From Chloroflexota bacterium (GTDB lineage: Bacteria > Chloroflexota > UBA6077 > FW602-bin22 > JAMCYS01), in NCBI GenBank assembly GCA_023473795.1, contig JAMCYS010000086.1, positions 62,001 through 126,000 of the forward strand: a DNA stretch of 64,000 bases, read 5' to 3'. Positions within the stretch are counted from its first letter, which is position 1, and the number at the start of each line of letters is the position of its first letter. Shown here in pieces: positions 43,682-52,305 of this stretch. A program made the translations under genes and the position numbers. The notes beneath the pieces were generated by a model, which worked only from the letters and a program-made list of their open reading frames with translations, was not told where the DNA came from and made no database searches.

Positions 43682-46608
43682 ACCTCAGTCTAACCAGCGC
43701 CAGGCCAATAACGCGCGGCGCCTGGCTCGCCGTAGGGGCAGAGGCAGCGGCCGTTGTTGCCATAGTCGCCGTGGCCTGGGCCCTGCGAGTTTACCGACTC
43801 GACCTCGCCCCTCCCGGACTACACCAGGACGAGGCCATCTACGGCATCCTCGGTCTTTATGTAATGCATGGCAACCACGCGCTCTTCTTCGGCGAGCGCG
43901 AGGCCCTCTTCATGTACTTCATCGCCGCCGCCGTGCGCCTGATGGGCCCGGACGTGATCACTCTGCGTCTGGTGGCGGCGGTCGTCGGCACCGCCACCGT
44001 GCTGCTGCTCTGGGTTGTGGCCCGCCTGATGTACGGACGCAGGGTAGCTTTGCTGGCCGCTGCTGGCCTGGCCGCCTCATATTGGCACGTGACGCTCAGT
44101 CGGGACATCTTCCGCGCCGGCACTCTGCCTCTGTTGGAGTGCCTGGCCTTCGGCTTGCTCTGGGTCTCACTGCGCTCGCGGTCGCGGTGGTTGCGTTTAC
44201 CTGCCTACGCGCTGGCCGGTGGGGCCCTCGGGCTCACCCTTTACACCTACATTGCCGCTCGCGTCGTGCCCGCGGTTGTCCTTCTCTTCTTCGTCGGGCA
44301 GATCCTCTGGGAGAGGCGCGGCTTGCGTCCGGCTTGGCTGACCCTTCCCCTGTACCTTGCTGCCGCCGCGTTGGTCTACGCGCCCCTGGGTTCGCTCTAC
44401 CTGGCCAACCCGGAGAGCTTCCTCGGACGCATGAGTGAGGTTTCCCTGGCGGTAGATCAGGCTAGCGCCACTCCTGTCGGCTACCTGGAGAACCTGCTGC
44501 GTGTGGCAGGGATGTTCTTCGTGGCCGGCGACCAGAACTGGCGGCACAATTTCGACGGGAGGCCGGTCTTCGGCCCCTTCTTCGCCCTGGCCTTCCTCAT
44601 CGGCTTGGCAGTCTGCCTCCGGGGCTGGCGCCGGGGCGAGAACCGGTTCCTGATGCTGTGGGCGGCCCTGATGCTGGCACCGACGGCCGCGGCGACGGAC
44701 GCGCCGCACTACCTGCGAGCAATCGGCGCGGTGCCGGCGCTGTACTTGCTGGCCGCCATCGGCTGGGTGGCCGCTTGGGACTGGGTGCGCCCTCGCTTGG
44801 CAACCAGCGCCCGACCCTGGCGCGCTCTGGCAGGGCGAGCTGCTTTCCCGGCCCTCGTCTCGCTGCTGCTCCTGGTGCCAGCCGGCGTCACGGGCTGGAC
44901 GTACTTCAATCTGTGGTTGCCCCGGCAGGAGACCTACGATGCCTACAACGGGCAGTTGGCAGCGGCGGGAAGGTTCATGGCGGCTTCGCCGGAATGGCGC
45001 GCCAGCGCCCAGAAGAAGCTGGATTTCTTCGTCAGCAGGCGCTTCTGGCAGGACAACCCATCGGTTCTCTGGTACGTTTGGCAGATTCTCTCGGGACAGG
45101 AACGAAACCTTGCCGATAGCCGGCTCGGCTCACCCTGGTTTGACGAGACGCGAGCTCTGCCCTTGCAGCCGGGTGGTGGCCACTACTTGCTTGCCGACGG
45201 CTCCTCCTGGGCAGCCACCGCGTTGGCTCGTTTGTGGCCAGGGCAGGTCACCAGGGAGAATGGGGACGCCGGCCCGGACGGCCGGCCTGCGGTCGTCGCC
45301 TTGCGCGCCCCGGCTTTGCCGCCGCCGGTCGCCGCCGCCCAGCCGCTGGCGTCATTTGGCGGCTGCTTCGAGTTGGTCTCTTACACTCTCTCGCCCAGCG
45401 TGACCTCGGGCGGCGAGGCGGAGCTGGTGACCACCTGGCGGTTGGGCACCCCTCCCGGCTCGTGGCGGCAGCGTGACAGCACGATGACGGTATTCGCGCA
45501 CGTTCTCGATGCGGACGGTTCCTTGCTGACGGGGGACAATGGTCTCGGCTACTTCCCAATCGACTGGCAACCGGGCCAGACACTGCTGCTGCGCCACGTC
45601 CTGCGCCTGCCCGCCGGCACGGCTCCCGGCAAGTACTCGTTGGTGCTGGGTCTGGTGGGACCGGATGGCAAACGGGTCGAGGAAAGCATCGGCCACGGCC
45701 CGGACAACACGCTACGCCTCGAAGCGGCCATCTCGGTGACGGCAGCGACCGAACCGGCGTCCATGCCAAGAGTGAGCCAGCCGGTCGATTGGCCTGCCGC
45801 CGGACAGTTCTCCCTGCGCGGTGTGGACCTCGGCGGCGAAGGGGTGCTGGCGGGCGAATCGCTGCGAGCCCTCCTCTATTGGCAGGCCACCGGCGACGTT
45901 GCCGACGAGTACGATTTGCCGCTGCTTCTGTTGGACGGCAGCGGCAAAGAAGTGGCACGCGACGACGGCCGACCGGCCTTCGGCCGCTATTCCACGTCTC
46001 TGTGGCAAGCCGGGCAACTGGTGCGCGATCCTCGCCAGCTCGCCGTGGGGGCGCGCGTGCGCGCCGGCACCTACACGCTCACCGTCGCAGCCGTGAACCG
46101 CCGTACGGCCGCCAGCACCGCGCCGTTCGCCCTCGGCACCGTGACGGTCAGCGAGCCCGCGCGCACGTTCGCGGCGCCGGCGATAGCGAACCTTCTTGAA
46201 AGGCCAGCCAGCTTCGGCGGCGAGGCCGAGCTGCTTGGTTACGACTCGGACATCGCCACGGCTAAAGCCGGAGGCCAGGCGCACTTCACGCTGTACTGGC
46301 GCGCTCAGGGCGAGTCCGACAAGCGCTACAAGGTCTTCGTGCACGTTCTCTCGCCGGCAGGCAAGGTGGCGGCGCAGTCGGACGCTGAGCCGGCGAACGG
46401 CTCCCGGCCGACGTCCACCTGGGTGCGGGGAGAGATCGTGGCCGACGGCCACACGATTCCTCTGCCCGACAGCCTGTCCAGCGGCGAGTATGCTGTAGAA
46501 ATCGGACTATACGACCCCGCCGACGGCAGCCGCTTGCCGCTACTAGACGCGGCCGGAAAGCAGGTCGATACTCGACTCCTACTGCCGGCCGTTTCCTTCG
46601 GCCGCTAA
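43678..46608 (+). CDS. GT39-like membrane glycosyltransferase-family protein, copy D (three beta modules)
   Basis: 976 residues, the longest of the array. The membrane part has the canonical PPGLHQDEAIYGI first loop with the acidic DE pair expected of active PMT/ArnT-type enzymes. Three beta modules follow instead of two: about residues 560-665, 690-820 and 840-970. The last has RYKVFVHVLSPAGKVAAQ, GSRPTSTWVRGEIV and GEYAVEIGLYDPADGSRL. It starts at GTG 43678 inside the last codons of copy C. The intact acidic pair makes D the best candidate for an active transferase in this set. Substrates unknown. Confidence 0.76.
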   Translation: MNLSLTSARPITRGAWLAVGAEAAAVVAIVAVAWALRVYRLDLAPPGLHQDEAIYGILGLYVMHGNHALFFGEREALFMYFIAAAVRLMGPDVITLRLVAAVVGTATVLLLWVVARLMYGRRVALLAAAGLAASYWHVTLSRDIFRAGTLPLLECLAFGLLWVSLRSRSRWLRLPAYALAGGALGLTLYTYIAARVVPAVVLLFFVGQILWERRGLRPAWLTLPLYLAAAALVYAPLGSLYLANPESFLGRMSEVSLAVDQASATPVGYLENLLRVAGMFFVAGDQNWRHNFDGRPVFGPFFALAFLIGLAVCLRGWRRGENRFLMLWAALMLAPTAAATDAPHYLRAIGAVPALYLLAAIGWVAAWDWVRPRLATSARPWRALAGRAAFPALVSLLLLVPAGVTGWTYFNLWLPRQETYDAYNGQLAAAGRFMAASPEWRASAQKKLDFFVSRRFWQDNPSVLWYVWQILSGQERNLADSRLGSPWFDETRALPLQPGGGHYLLADGSSWAATALARLWPGQVTRENGDAGPDGRPAVVALRAPALPPPVAAAQPLASFGGCFELVSYTLSPSVTSGGEAELVTTWRLGTPPGSWRQRDSTMTVFAHVLDADGSLLTGDNGLGYFPIDWQPGQTLLLRHVLRLPAGTAPGKYSLVLGLVGPDGKRVEESIGHGPDNTLRLEAAISVTAATEPASMPRVSQPVDWPAAGQFSLRGVDLGGEGVLAGESLRALLYWQATGDVADEYDLPLLLLDGSGKEVARDDGRPAFGRYSTSLWQAGQLVRDPRQLAVGARVRAGTYTLTVAAVNRRTAASTAPFALGTVTVSEPARTFAAPAIANLLERPASFGGEAELLGYDSDIATAKAGGQAHFTLYWRAQGESDKRYKVFVHVLSPAGKVAAQSDAEPANGSRPTSTWVRGEIVADGHTIPLPDSLSSGEYAVEIGLYDPADGSRLPLLDAAGKQVDTRLLLPAVSFGR

Positions 46609-46631
46609 TCGCCATGGCCGCAAGGGACGGG

Positions 46632-47042
46632 TCATAGTCCCTCGATAACCAGGCTTTCGACTCGTCCACTGGCCAAATCGGCCACGCGAACGCGGTGGTT
46701 GTTGGTGTCGGCGATGTAGAGCATGCCTTGGCCGGCCGCGATCCCTTCCGGTTCCCAGAAGAGGGGTTCGGTACCGTCCCGATAGCCGGCTTCGCCCGTG
46801 CCCAGCAGCGTCCTCGCCTCGCGGGTGGCCGGATCCACAACCTTGATCTTGTTGTTGTAGGCGTCGGCTGCATACAGGCGACCGTCAAGCCAAGTGACGT
46901 CGTAGGCGTGCTGCAGCCGAGCCTCATCGCCCCGCCCATCGCGGTCGCCGAAGTCGAAGAGACCCTTGCCGACGATGGTCTCCACGCGACCGCCATCCAT
47001 AGGATCCAGCAGGCGCACTGCGCTCGATTCGCTATCGGTGTC
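46632..47042 (-). pseudogene. 3' remnant of an NHL-repeat protein (NHLRC2/thioredoxin-like family)
   Basis: The frame encodes two beta-propeller NHL repeats: GRLYAADAYNNKIKVVDPATREARTLLGTG and GMLYIADTNNHRVRVADLASGRVESL. It continues, still in frame, upstream of the first possible start (GTG 47018) through DTDSESSAVRLLD, the standard NHLRC2-family segment. Homology ends abruptly where the gamma-glutamyltransferase gene stops (47047). A normal family member has about 350-500 more residues including a thioredoxin-like domain, so this is a truncated C-terminal piece and probably not a functional gene. It could be reported as a 128-residue ORF. Confidence 0.7.
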
Positions 47043-47046
47043 GGGG

Positions 47047-48732
47047 CTAGATGCCGATGGCGTAGGCGTCGCGGCGAGGGTCGGCGCCGCCCATGAGCAC
47101 TCCGCTTGCGGGGTCGATTTCGATCATCACTTCGCTGCCCATTGCCTCCCAGGGGGCAATCTCGGTGACCGGCTGGCCTAACTCCCTGAGCGCCTTCGCC
47201 GTCTCCGGCGCAAAGCGAGCCTCCAGCTGCAGTTGATCCTGGCAGGTGTGCGGCACAGTGGACTCCGTGGCATTCTGCAGGTGGCGCCAGCGGGGCGCCT
47301 CGACTGCCTCTTGCACGTTGTGACCAAAGTCCAATACGTGGGTGAGTACCTGCAGATTAGTCTGCACCTGAGTATCGGCGCCCGGCGTGCCCATCACCAG
47401 GCGCGGAAGACCGTCTTTGAAGACCATCACGGGGTTCATCGTATGTCGCACCCGCTTGCCGGGAGCCAGGCAATCGACGTGGCCTTCTTCCAGGTGCCAG
47501 TAGGTCATACGATTGTTCAGAAGGATGCCCGTGCCATCTGCCACGAGGGCCGAGCCGAAGGCAGACTGGATGCTCTGTAACTGGCAGACGGCGTTGCCCT
47601 CGCCGTCCACGACCACGAAGCAGGTCGTGTCTTCGCGCTCGGTCGCCCCGCGGCTGTGCTGCCGCTCCCCACGTGCGCTACCGCGACTTTGGTGGGACCA
47701 GGGGTCTCCGGCCGCCACGGATTGGGCAGCCCGGCGCAGGTCGATCAGCTCGGCGCGCTCGCGGGCATACGCTTTGGACAGCAGCCCCTCCACCGGCACG
47801 TCCACCCACTCCGGATCGGCCAGGTAGCGCTCTCGGTCGGCGAAAGCCAGCTTCTTGGCCTCGACCATCAGCTGCACGGCGGCCGGACTCAGCCAGCCCA
47901 AAGCCCGTAGGTCCGAGAGCCCCACCAGATTGAGCATCTGCAGCATCGTCAGCCCGCTGGAGTTCGGGGGAGCGTTGTAGACCGTGTAGCCGCGATAGTC
48001 CACGCTTATCGGCTCTTGCCAGTGGGCCCGGCACTCGGCCAGGTCACGCGGTGAGAGTAGTCCTCCCTGCTGCTCGCTGAAGCGAACCAGCTGCTGACCA
48101 ATCTCGCCCGTGTAGAACGCCGCCGCGCCTTCTCTGGCGATGACCGTCAGGGTACGCGCTAGGTCGCGCTGCACCAGCAGTTCACCCGGCCGCAGAGGCT
48201 TGCCGGCAGGGGCAAAGATGGCCCGCGAGGATGGGTAATTGAGAAGTGCCGGTTCGGCTGACATGTACTCGGCCAGGCGATGGCCAACGGGAAACCCCTC
48301 TCGCGCCCAGCCGATAGCGGAGGCAAACAGACTCTCCACTGGCAGCCTGCCGTAGCGCTGGTGAGCCCCCAACCAGCCGGCCACCAGACCGGGCGTGGAG
48401 ACGCTGCGCATGCCCTTCATAGGGATGCCGTCGGCGAAGGTCTCCCGAGTCGCGGCGAACGGAGCGGCGCCCGTGGCGTTGACGACCTGCACCGTGCCCT
48501 GCGACCGATCGTACACCATTATGAAGCCGTCCCCGCCCATCCCGGACATGTGGGGTTCGACGACGTTGAGCGCTGCGGCCGTCGCCAGAGCAGCATCCAC
48601 GGCGTTGCCGCCTGCCTGCAGGGCGGTGGTCCCAGCCAGAGCGGCAAGGGGGTGGCCGGCCACCACCATGCCACGCTTGCTCATTACCACCGGCCTGTGC
48701 GCCTGGCGCACCGCTTCGCCCGGAAAGACCAT
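47047..48732 (-). CDS. Gamma-glutamyltransferase family protein (YwrD-like)
   Basis: A 561-residue Ntn-hydrolase proenzyme. The N-terminal half has the family landmarks VVAGHPLAALAGTTALQAGGNAVDAALATAAALNVVEPHMSGMGGDGF. The autocleavage/nucleophile Thr is in REDTTCFVVVDGEGNAV, and the small-subunit substrate loop follows (LNNRMTYW). It hydrolyses or transfers gamma-glutamyl groups from glutathione-like compounds. No signal peptide is visible, so it appears cytoplasmic, as in the YwrD group. Its 3' end abuts the NHL remnant, which suggests it arrived by a rearrangement that cut that gene. It is divergent from the radical SAM gene. Confidence 0.9.
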   Translation of the reverse strand: MVFPGEAVRQAHRPVVMSKRGMVVAGHPLAALAGTTALQAGGNAVDAALATAAALNVVEPHMSGMGGDGFIMVYDRSQGTVQVVNATGAAPFAATRETFADGIPMKGMRSVSTPGLVAGWLGAHQRYGRLPVESLFASAIGWAREGFPVGHRLAEYMSAEPALLNYPSSRAIFAPAGKPLRPGELLVQRDLARTLTVIAREGAAAFYTGEIGQQLVRFSEQQGGLLSPRDLAECRAHWQEPISVDYRGYTVYNAPPNSSGLTMLQMLNLVGLSDLRALGWLSPAAVQLMVEAKKLAFADRERYLADPEWVDVPVEGLLSKAYARERAELIDLRRAAQSVAAGDPWSHQSRGSARGERQHSRGATEREDTTCFVVVDGEGNAVCQLQSIQSAFGSALVADGTGILLNNRMTYWHLEEGHVDCLAPGKRVRHTMNPVMVFKDGLPRLVMGTPGADTQVQTNLQVLTHVLDFGHNVQEAVEAPRWRHLQNATESTVPHTCQDQLQLEARFAPETAKALRELGQPVTEIAPWEAMGSEVMIEIDPASGVLMGGADPRRDAYAIGI

Positions 48733-48829
48733 GCCTCGAACCTCCTTCGGCGGACCGCTAGAGGAGTAGATGCTGGCGGTTGGCCGATATTAGCACGCCC
48801 GTCGAGCGGTCGCAAATGCGCCCGCGCGG

Positions 48830-48842
48830 TATAATGCCACCA
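48830..48842 (+). promoter_or_regulatory. -10 box of a leaderless radical SAM transcript
   Basis: A perfect TATAAT (48830-48835) ends six bases before the ATG at 48842. The normal start point would coincide with the A of the start codon, and there is no SD sequence. The -35 region is not recognisable. Confidence 0.65.
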
Positions 48843-49999
48843 TGGGCCTGACCACGGAGACCAAGATCGATCTACTGGCCGAGGGCGCGGGCTTCGACGT
48901 CTGCCAGGCTGCCCCTGGGGCTTCGCCTCTCCGGCATGACGACCTATCGCGCTGGCTCTATCCTGCCGTCGTGTCCGGCGGCAGAGTGGTGAATCTCTTC
49001 AAAGTGCTGCTCAGCAACGTCTGCTTCAACGACTGCTCCTACTGTGCGAACCGCCGCGACTCCGCTTGCCGGCGGGCGAGCCTCGGGCCCGAGGAGCTTG
49101 TTCGCTCCTTCCTAGAACTCCACCGTCGCGGCCGGGCCCAGGGGCTTTTCCTCAGCTCGGCCCTAGCAGGCAGCGGACCGGCGACGATGGACCGGTTACT
49201 GGCCGCGGTGGAGCATCTGCGGCTGCGGGAGGGGTTTCGGGGCTACATCCACCTGAAGATAATGCCCGGAGCCGAGAGAGAGGCCGTCGCGCGAGCGGTG
49301 CAGTTGGCCGACCGCGTGTCAATCAATCTCGAGGCGCCCAACCCCAGCCGCCTCGCCGGTCTCAGCAACGACAAGAACTTTGCCGAACTGCTGCAGCGCC
49401 TGCGCTGGGCGCACGAGCTGCGCCGGGAGAGCGGCGGCGCCCCCTCCGGTCTCACCACTCAGTACGTGGTGGGAGCGGCGGGGGAGTCCGACGCCGAGCT
49501 CCTGGCCACGTCTGGCCGGCTCTACAGGGAGGTTGGGCTGGCGCGGGCCTACTACAGCGCCTTTCGCCCCCTGCCCGGCACGCCGCTGGAAGGACTGCCC
49601 GCCACCTCGCCGCGGCGCGAACTGCGGCTCTATCAGGCCGACTTTCTTCTGCGCAGCTACGGCTACCGGGCCGACGAAATGGTAGTCGATGGCGATGGCA
49701 ACCTGCCCCAGAACAGCGACCCCAAGGTCGCCTGGGCGCGGGCGCATCCTGAGCGCTTTCCTGTGGATATCCAGACCGCTGGGCGCAGCCAGCTGCTGCG
49801 CGTGCCGGGGATAGGCCCGCGGGGAGCCGAGGCAATTCTCGCCGCTCGCCGCCAGGCCAGGCTGCGCGACCCGCGCCAGTTGCGGGCCCTGGGCATCGCG
49901 GCCGGGCACGCCGCGCCGTACGTTCTGCTGGACGGGAAGCAGCCGGCGTCCGCCCGGATGCGTCAAGCCAGTCTCTGGACAGAAGACGAACTCCGCTAG
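48842..49999 (+). CDS. Putative DNA modification/repair radical SAM protein (UDG-linked family) with helix-hairpin-helix
   Basis: A 385-residue radical SAM enzyme. The cluster motif CFNDCSYC (Cys61, 65, 68) is followed by ANRRDSACRRASL, GLFLSSALAGSG, YIHLKIMPG, RVSINLEAPNPSRL, TTQYVVGAAGESDAELL, YYSAFRPLPGTPLEG and the HhH segment LLRVPGIGPRGAEAIL near residue 320. This order defines the UDG-linked radical SAM family (rSAM_link_UDG), usually encoded beside a small partner and a uracil-DNA glycosylase. Neither partner is in this window. The HhH implies nucleic-acid binding. The reaction is unknown. The stop overlaps the end of the convergent GT39 pseudogene by 4 bases. Confidence 0.88.
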   Translation: MGLTTETKIDLLAEGAGFDVCQAAPGASPLRHDDLSRWLYPAVVSGGRVVNLFKVLLSNVCFNDCSYCANRRDSACRRASLGPEELVRSFLELHRRGRAQGLFLSSALAGSGPATMDRLLAAVEHLRLREGFRGYIHLKIMPGAEREAVARAVQLADRVSINLEAPNPSRLAGLSNDKNFAELLQRLRWAHELRRESGGAPSGLTTQYVVGAAGESDAELLATSGRLYREVGLARAYYSAFRPLPGTPLEGLPATSPRRELRLYQADFLLRSYGYRADEMVVDGDGNLPQNSDPKVAWARAHPERFPVDIQTAGRSQLLRVPGIGPRGAEAILAARRQARLRDPRQLRALGIAAGHAAPYVLLDGKQPASARMRQASLWTEDELR

Positions 50000-51461
50000 G
50001 GCCCGATTTCCACCGTCGGCAACTCCACGAAATCTCCCACAGTCTCTCCGGCGCTGCTGGTGACTTGCAGCCGCCGCACGTCCTGGGGCGTACACATGCC
50101 GACGACAAGCCGATAGCGGCCTGGCCTGAGACCACGCAGGCTGAGGGAGCGGACGTCGGCTACTACCTCACCCGCCTGCCACAAGGAAGTGGGATACTTG
50201 CCGTCGCGAGGAGGACTATCCGTCTGTGCCACTAGCTTGCCGTCCGCCAAAATCTGCACGAATACGGTGTAGTCTCGGGTCGGCGGTCTGGCTGCCCACC
50301 AGTAGAGAGTGGTATCCAAGCACTAGTCTGTAAGCTACGCCTTTGCCAGGTCGTAGCCCAGCAGTTCGACCTCGCCACCCAAGGTAAGGCCGACGCTGCT
50401 GCCGGCTGAAAGCGGCGGGGCCAGATCCGGCGCCACCCCGGCAGCAAAAGGCCCGAGGCGCAGGTCGCCGGAGGCGGGCTGTCCGCGAGCGTCGAGCAGC
50501 TGCGCCGCATCCCGCCGCCAGCAATGGAACATGCCCAGCGACAGCCAGGCCTGCTGGCACTGCAAGTCGCTGGCCGCAGGTAGCTCGCTCCAACTGAGCA
50601 TCACATCGCCTTCGCGCAAGAACTCCATCCGCTCCAGGGTGATGTCGGCGATGGCCAGGTCCTGGCCGGCACTGTCCTGGAGATGCTGGGCAAGGCAGTA
50701 GTTGGGCTCGAACGAGCTACGGTCGGGCGTTCGCCAGACTTCCCAGGCCGCAATCAGGCGCAGGCGGTCTGGCGTGGGTGACCGGGCAGGATACTCCATC
50801 GGGCGAGCCGGAGCCCGTTGTCAAAGCGTGAATAGGGCCCCTCGTTCTGCAGTGTGGACAGTATGCGATCGCGGCCGCCGGCCGGCAAGCGAAAGAAACG
50901 AATCGTGGTCTGCCCTCCCGGCACGACCACGGCCTTGTCCGGCAGCTCCATAAGTCCCAGGTCGGCCAGGCGAGCAGCCTCTAGCGGTCCGCCGAAGGTA
51001 AGCATGTAGAACCGATCGCGGCCCGTTTCAGGGCCGAGTAAGAGCTGCTGGGGCTCGGTCGACTGCCTAACAGGCAGGCCATACGACTCGGCATAGTAGG
51101 CAACAGTCTCCCGCGCGCGCTCGGGGCTCCAGACGTAAAGGGGCTCGCCAGGAGACTCGGCCTGCAATCTGGCCGCCACGGAAAACGCCTGCCTGTAGTA
51201 GGAAGCGGGAATGCCATAGACCTGCTCCAGCCCGTTGCGCTGGATAAGCGCCAAAACGGTGTCATACTGCCAGGCTTGCCCGCCGGCCACCAGCACTACC
51301 GGCAGCGCGATGAGGGCCCAGGAAGTGCTCGCCCGAGCTGCCAGGTGCCCGCGTGCCCACAACCGAGACACGCGCTCGCCCAACCACACCAGCCCCAGGC
51401 CGGCAACTATGAACTGGGAAGGCTGGGTGGCGATCAGGTACCGATGGTAATCCCGTCGATG
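49996..51461 (-). pseudogene. Decayed fifth GT39-like gene
   Basis: Three fragments follow copy C-like sequence in order. 51461-50754: YHRYLIATQPSQF membrane end and the linker to FDNGLRLARW. 50799-50335: the first beta module, one frame away. 50319-49996: the last module, DYTVFVQILADGKLVAQ, GKYPTSLWQAGEVV, GRYRLVVGM. One frameshift lies near 50790. Two in-frame TAG codons (50337-50335 and 50325-50323) separate the last two pieces, which share a frame. The N-terminal ~350 residues with the catalytic membrane region are missing; homology stops near 51461, beside the promoter of the opposite-strand leader. This is a broken relative of the 35.6-46.6 kb array. Confidence 0.82.
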
Positions 51462-51464
51462 CTG

Positions 51465-51591
51465 TGATATAATACTGGTGCAGCAAGAGAATATTGGCTG
51501 GCTGGGGCCTGATGGCTCGGCTGCCGCCAAACTTGCCGGAACGACCCGGCGGAAGGGCTGCCCTCCGGGCAACGGGGGTCGAGCCCTTTTT
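51465..51591 (+). ncRNA. Candidate structured leader / attenuator RNA upstream of the cold-shock gene
   Basis: An extended -10 (TG-A-TATAAT, TATAAT 51468-51473) starts a GC-rich transcript near 51480. It ends in a terminator-like hairpin: AAGGGCT (51553-51559) with AGCCCTT (51582-51588) and a T5 run (51587-51591). A mutually exclusive stem pairs GGCTCG (51514-51519) with CGAGCC (51580-51585), and CGACCC (51542-51547) pairs with GGGTCG (51576-51581). That terminator/anti-terminator layout is typical of riboswitches or attenuators. It matches no RNA family I recognise (not SRP, 6S, TPP, SAM or cobalamin). The downstream ORF starts 93 bases later. Confidence 0.4.
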
Positions 51592-51683
51592 GTTGCACAA
51601 ATACTATGCTGCCGTGTGTTCGCTGAAAATGACTTATCGAACTAACAGGATTGTTGCGCGGTAGCCCTGGAGAAAGGGAAGGA

Positions 51684-52079
51684 ATGAGCGAGCGCTTTAC
51701 GTCGCGGCGTCACTCCCGCAGCGAAGATACCGTATTTCCGCCGACGGCGGCCGAAACTGACTACTGCCCGCCTCACTACTGGGTAATTGAGAAGGGCTAT
51801 CAGTGGTGCCGCAAGTGCGGGGAGCGCAGGGATACTAACGGCGAACGGCCGGGCATGATCGCGGGCGTCGTCACCCGCATCATCACCGAGCGCGGCGTGG
51901 GATACGTAAAGGACAATACCGGGCGGGAGTATTTCTTCAATCGCTCCGGCGTGCGCGACAACGGCTTCGTCGAACTTGTTGTGGGTCAGGAAGTTGAGTT
52001 TGAGCCTGGTTACGGCAGCCAAATGGGTGGCCGAGCGCTGAACGTGCGCATCCTTCCAGCCAAGGTTGTGGCCGAGTAA
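51684..52079 (+). CDS. Zinc-knuckle plus cold-shock-domain protein
   Basis: 131 residues in two parts. Residues ~26-50 hold CPPHYWVIEKGYQWCRKCGERR, a small Cys-rich knuckle. Residues 58-131 form an S1/cold-shock-like beta barrel (MIAGVVTRIITERGVGYVKDNTGREYFFNRSGV...GQEVEFEPG), with RNP1-like GVGYV and RNP2-like YFFNRS. It should bind single-stranded nucleic acid. I prefer ATG 51684 (GGAAGGA just before); 51651 is an earlier in-frame start. A structured leader precedes it and a terminator follows. Most cold-shock proteins are about 70 residues and lack the knuckle. Confidence 0.75.
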   Translation: MSERFTSRRHSRSEDTVFPPTAAETDYCPPHYWVIEKGYQWCRKCGERRDTNGERPGMIAGVVTRIITERGVGYVKDNTGREYFFNRSGVRDNGFVELVVGQEVEFEPGYGSQMGGRALNVRILPAKVVAE

Positions 52080-52108
52080 GCCTCTACTTCTCTCACTGTT
52101 CTCTGCGC

Positions 52109-52144
52109 AACGCGGTCAAGCTTGCAGGCGGGCTTGACCGCGTT
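52109..52144 (+). terminator. Terminator of the cold-shock-domain gene
   Basis: AACGCGGTCAAGC (52109-52121) pairs with GCTTGACCGCGTT (52132-52144), followed by TTG. It lies 30 bases past the stop. Confidence 0.85.
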
Positions 52145-52305
52145 TTGTGTTGACTGTATACTACTGATGCTTACGAGTTTCGCCGGTCGGATATGTAGTC
52201 GGGGACTGAATGGCTTGTCCCTTGCCAGCCAACCACCTCCTTCAATTGTCTCGCTGACGAATGCTCCGCGGCAATACTCGTCTCGTAAGGAGTCAGCCCA
52301 AGAGT

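Noticed and set aside
51480-51595. Small SRP RNA or 6S RNA
   Set aside because: The conserved GGUCAGGUCCGGAAGGAAGCAGCC-type SRP loop is absent, and length and structure do not fit 6S.
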